Below are positions 35,817-37,039 of a DNA stretch of 37,039 bases, one piece after another; the stretch's first letter is position 1, and every line of letters starts with the position of its first letter. Below the pieces are notes generated by a model that was given only the letters and a program-made list of their open reading frames with translations, was not told the DNA's origin and made no database searches. Where the stretch lies: contig JBJSXF010000067.1 in assembly GCA_046086225.1 (NCBI GenBank), positions 1 to 37,039 of the forward strand, read 5' to 3'. The DNA is from JBJSXF01 sp046086225. Its GTDB lineage: Bacteria; Actinomycetota; Acidimicrobiia; IMCC26256; PALSA-610. Position numbers and translations under genes: made by a program.

Positions 35817-35822
35817 AGGCTA
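35817..35822 (-). promoter_or_regulatory. Candidate leaderless promoter (-10) of pilD
   Basis: TAGCCT on the minus strand is followed by CTCCCGCCA and the GTG start of pilD. There is no ribosome-binding site. It shares the hexamer and the C-rich following stretch with the moxR box. Placed after the pilin terminator-like stems, it would give pilD its own transcript. Confidence 0.4.
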
Positions 35823-35846
35823 ACGATCGCCGACGGGTTGCTCGGC

Positions 35847-35904
35847 GACCGGGAACCCCGGTCACCCGACGCGGCGAGGCCCGGGGCGGGTGCCCCGGGC
35901 CTCG
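35847..35904 (-). terminator. Tandem stem-loops after the complete pilin gene
   Basis: A perfect 13-bp stem with a 4-base loop (CGAGGCCCGGGGC and its complement, 35875-35904) starts 34 bases beyond the pilin stop. A second stem of 7 bp with a 3-base loop (35847-35863) follows. Neither has a T-run. The first is too strong to be likely by chance and is probably a U-less terminator or an mRNA-stabilising end that limits read-through into pilD. Confidence 0.6.
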
Positions 35905-35938
35905 ACCGTTCGTCATTCCGGCCGGAGCCGGGCGGCTG

Positions 35939-36415
35939 CTACCAGCTGGTGCCGAGCGCCGACACGTTGGCGGCGGTCGGGGCGGCGGGGCAGGCAGCCT
36001 TGCCGTAGTAGGTCCCGGCGTTCGCACCGGCGGCCACGTCGCCGATCGAGAAGATCGTGCCCGACTTCGAGGTGGTCTCGAGGCAGACGACGCCGGCGTC
36101 GCCGGCGGTCACCGCGTCACCCACCACGACCGTGAGGTCGCCGCCCCAGTCGAGCGAGGACTCGACCTCGAGCATGTCGGCGGCCACGGCGCTGTAGGCC
36201 TGGCTGTCGGTGTAGACCGTCTTCTCGGCGGTGAGGGCGTTGCGCAGGTCGGACTGGGCCGCCCGGTCCTGCGAGCGCTCACGGGCACCCAGGAAGGTCG
36301 GGATCGCGATCGCGATCAGGATTGCGATGATGAGCACCACCACCATGAGCTCGATCAGGGTGAAGCCCTGCTCGTCGTCGTGCTTGCGGGCCACCATGGT
36401 CTTGAGCGTGTTCAT
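35939..36415 (-). CDS. Type IV major pilin, copy 1
   Basis: This 158-residue prepilin should be the pilus subunit or one of two. A short positively charged leader ends at Gly17, followed by the class III cleavage motif QGFTLIELMVVV with Glu22 at mature position +5, and the hydrophobic helix to about residue 40. The globular part has two cysteines, Cys111 and Cys142, that could close a C-terminal disulfide loop, and ends SALGTSW. The ATG at 36415 has GGAGG seven bases upstream; the open frame further up is non-coding. The downstream copy of the pair, it is 5'-preceded by a sigma-28-like box and a leader hairpin. Confidence 0.94.
   Translation of the reverse strand: MNTLKTMVARKHDDEQGFTLIELMVVVLIIAILIAIAIPTFLGARERSQDRAAQSDLRNALTAEKTVYTDSQAYSAVAADMLEVESSLDWGGDLTVVVGDAVTAGDAGVVCLETTSKSGTIFSIGDVAAGANAGTYYGKAACPAAPTAANVSALGTSW
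36206..36271 (-). repeat. 66-base block identical to pilin copy 2
   Basis: These bases, within pilin copy 1, are identical to 36945-37010 in copy 2 and encode the helix region after the transmembrane part (SDLRNALTAEKTVYTD). Identity including third codon positions suggests recent duplication or gene conversion. Confidence 0.9.
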
Positions 36416-36435
36416 TGCGTTGCCTCCGTTAGTTC

Positions 36436-36454
36436 CCCGGGGTGCGCCCCCGGG
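36436..36454 (-). promoter_or_regulatory. Leader hairpin of pilin copy 1
   Basis: Perfect 7-bp arms (CCCGGGG and CCCCGGG) around a 5-base loop lie in the pilin leader, 9 bases before the GGAGG. A stable 5' stem close to the ribosome-binding site may protect this presumably abundant mRNA or tune translation. Confidence 0.4.
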
Positions 36455-36486
36455 CTCCGCTCCCGAGTCTCTTCGCACCGAGACCT

Positions 36487-36513
36487 TCATCGGCCGCACC
36501 CCGGAGGAACTTA
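36487..36513 (-). promoter_or_regulatory. Candidate sigma-28-type (FliA/WhiG-like) promoter of pilin copy 1
   Basis: Minus-strand TAAG (36510-36513), 15 bases, then GCCGATGA (36487-36494). Against TAAA-N15-GCCGATAA this matches 3 of 4 and 7 of 8 positions with exact spacing. It would start transcription near 36480, giving a leader of about 65 bases. A small inverted repeat (ATCTC-CC-GAGAT, 36518-36529) lies just upstream and may be an operator. Confidence 0.5.
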
Positions 36514-36610
36514 AGCGATCTCCCGAGATTTCTTCGCGCGGCCGCCGGACGCCCGTCGGACGCACGGCGGGCCGCTCAGGTGCGAAGGCCCGGACTCCGA
36601 GGCGACGACG

Positions 36611-36646
36611 CGTTGCGACCCGGGGAAGCTTCCCTGGGTCGCAACG
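36611..36646 (-). terminator. Long stem-loop between the two pilin genes
   Basis: The arms CGTTGCGACCC and GGGTCGCAACG (11 bp) enclose the palindrome GGGAAGCTTCCC, giving a nearly continuous stem of about 17 bp with one mismatch. It starts 32 bases beyond the stop of pilin copy 2. No T-run follows on the minus strand. It probably ends or stabilises the copy 2 transcript and separates it from copy 1. Confidence 0.6.
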
Positions 36647-36677
36647 AAACGAGGTCCGGCCCGAGCCGGCCCGACGA

Positions 36678-37039
36678 CTACCAGCTGGTGCCGAGGGCCG
36701 ACACCGCAGCGGCGGTCGTCGCCCCCGGGCAGGCGGTCTTGCCGTAGTAGGTGCCGGCCAGCGTGCCCGCCGCAATGTCGGCGATGGAGAAGGTCCGGCC
36801 CGACTTCGAGGCCATCTGGAGGCAGACGATGTCCTGGTCGCCGGTCAGGACCGCGTCACCGACCTTCACCTTGAGGGCGCCACCCCAGTCGAGCGACGAC
36901 TCGATCGTCTTGAGGTCGGCGGTCACGGCGCTGAACGCCTGGAGGTCGGTGTAGACCGTCTTCTCGGCGGTGAGGGCGTTGCGCAGGTCGGACTGGGCCG
37001 CCCGGTCCTGGGCCCGCTCCCGCGCTCCGAGGAAGGTCG
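36678..37039 (-). CDS. Type IV major pilin, copy 2 (5' end beyond the window)
   Basis: The last 119 residues of a second pilin are visible and the frame is open to the window edge; leader and most of the hydrophobic helix lie outside. It starts TFLGARERAQDRAAQSDL and ends SALGTSW like copy 1, with the same two-cysteine arrangement (IVCLQ and TACPG). Most differences lie in the middle of the globular part (for example LKVKVGDAVLTGDQD against LTVVVGDAVTAGDAG). An internal GTG at 36926 is not the start. It is the promoter-proximal member of the tandem pair. Confidence 0.93.
   Translation of the reverse strand, partial: TFLGARERAQDRAAQSDLRNALTAEKTVYTDLQAFSAVTADLKTIESSLDWGGALKVKVGDAVLTGDQDIVCLQMASKSGRTFSIADIAAGTLAGTYYGKTACPGATTAAAVSALGTSW
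36945..37010 (-). repeat. 66-base block identical to pilin copy 1
   Basis: Partner of 36206-36271; the two blocks are 739 bp apart in direct orientation. Homologous recombination between them could fuse the two pilin genes or delete one. Confidence 0.9.

Overview
The window is about 37 kb of very GC-rich, densely packed DNA. It looks like the chromosomal core of an actinomycetote, probably a non-mycobacterial lineage such as Acidimicrobiia; that placement is an inference from gene content and order. Supporting signs are an actinobacterial integration host factor (mIHF) between pyrF and gmk, a PriA with eroded ATPase motifs, a DUF2017 gene behind clpS, many GTG and TTG starts, and several candidate leaderless promoters. 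Every convincing gene is on the minus strand, so transcription runs from high to low coordinates. I see no rRNA, tRNA, CRISPR array or mobile element, and no gene-free stretch over 300 bases.

Reading in the direction of transcription: (1) 37039-32437 is a type IV pilus block. It holds two tandem major-pilin genes (the first cut by the window end), the prepilin peptidase pilD, a natural PilM-PilN fusion and a PilO-like protein. There is no PilP or PilQ, which fits a single-membrane cell. (2) 32383-26225 is a shikimate and translation block: aroC-aroK-aroB-aroQ, a proline peptidase, efp, nusB, clpS and a DUF2017 gene. (3) 26176-22465 is a moxR-DUF58-transglutaminase membrane cassette. (4) 22445-13632 is the whole pyrimidine operon: pyrR-pyrB-pyrC-carA-carB-pyrD-pyrF. 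(5) 13554-4288 is a housekeeping string: mihF-gmk-rpoZ-coaBC-metK-priA-def-fmt-rsmB-rpe and a MogA/MoaB-family gene. (6) 4205-765 is the riboflavin operon ribD-ribE-ribBA-ribH, followed by a 3'-truncated hisG. Blocks 2 and 4-6 follow, in order, two loci that are separate in Mycobacterium tuberculosis (aroC to nusB, and pyrR to ribH). Here they are joined through the moxR cassette.

About twenty adjacent genes overlap by ATGA, GTGA, TTGA or slightly longer junctions, so translational coupling is the rule. The most notable regulatory signals lie where this packing breaks. A near-perfect PyrR RNA-binding loop is embedded in the last codons and stop codon of the transglutaminase gene, two bases before the pyrR Shine-Dalgarno sequence; it would suit translational repression by PyrR. 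Sigma-28-type (FliA/WhiG) promoter boxes with identical spacing precede both the complete pilin gene and pilMN. TANNNT -10 boxes stand 7 to 9 bases before the SD-less starts of def, moxR, pilD and hisG. Two identical 10-bp palindromes flank a possible ribD promoter.

Other points of interest are a class 1B-type PyrD with no pyrK gene beside it, a dihydroorotase whose HxH metal motif reads QxH, the PilM-PilN fusion, and a 66-base identical block shared by the two pilin genes. I did not find a clearly new multi-gene system. The likely novelty is regulatory (the pyr and pil control elements) and in pilus gene architecture.
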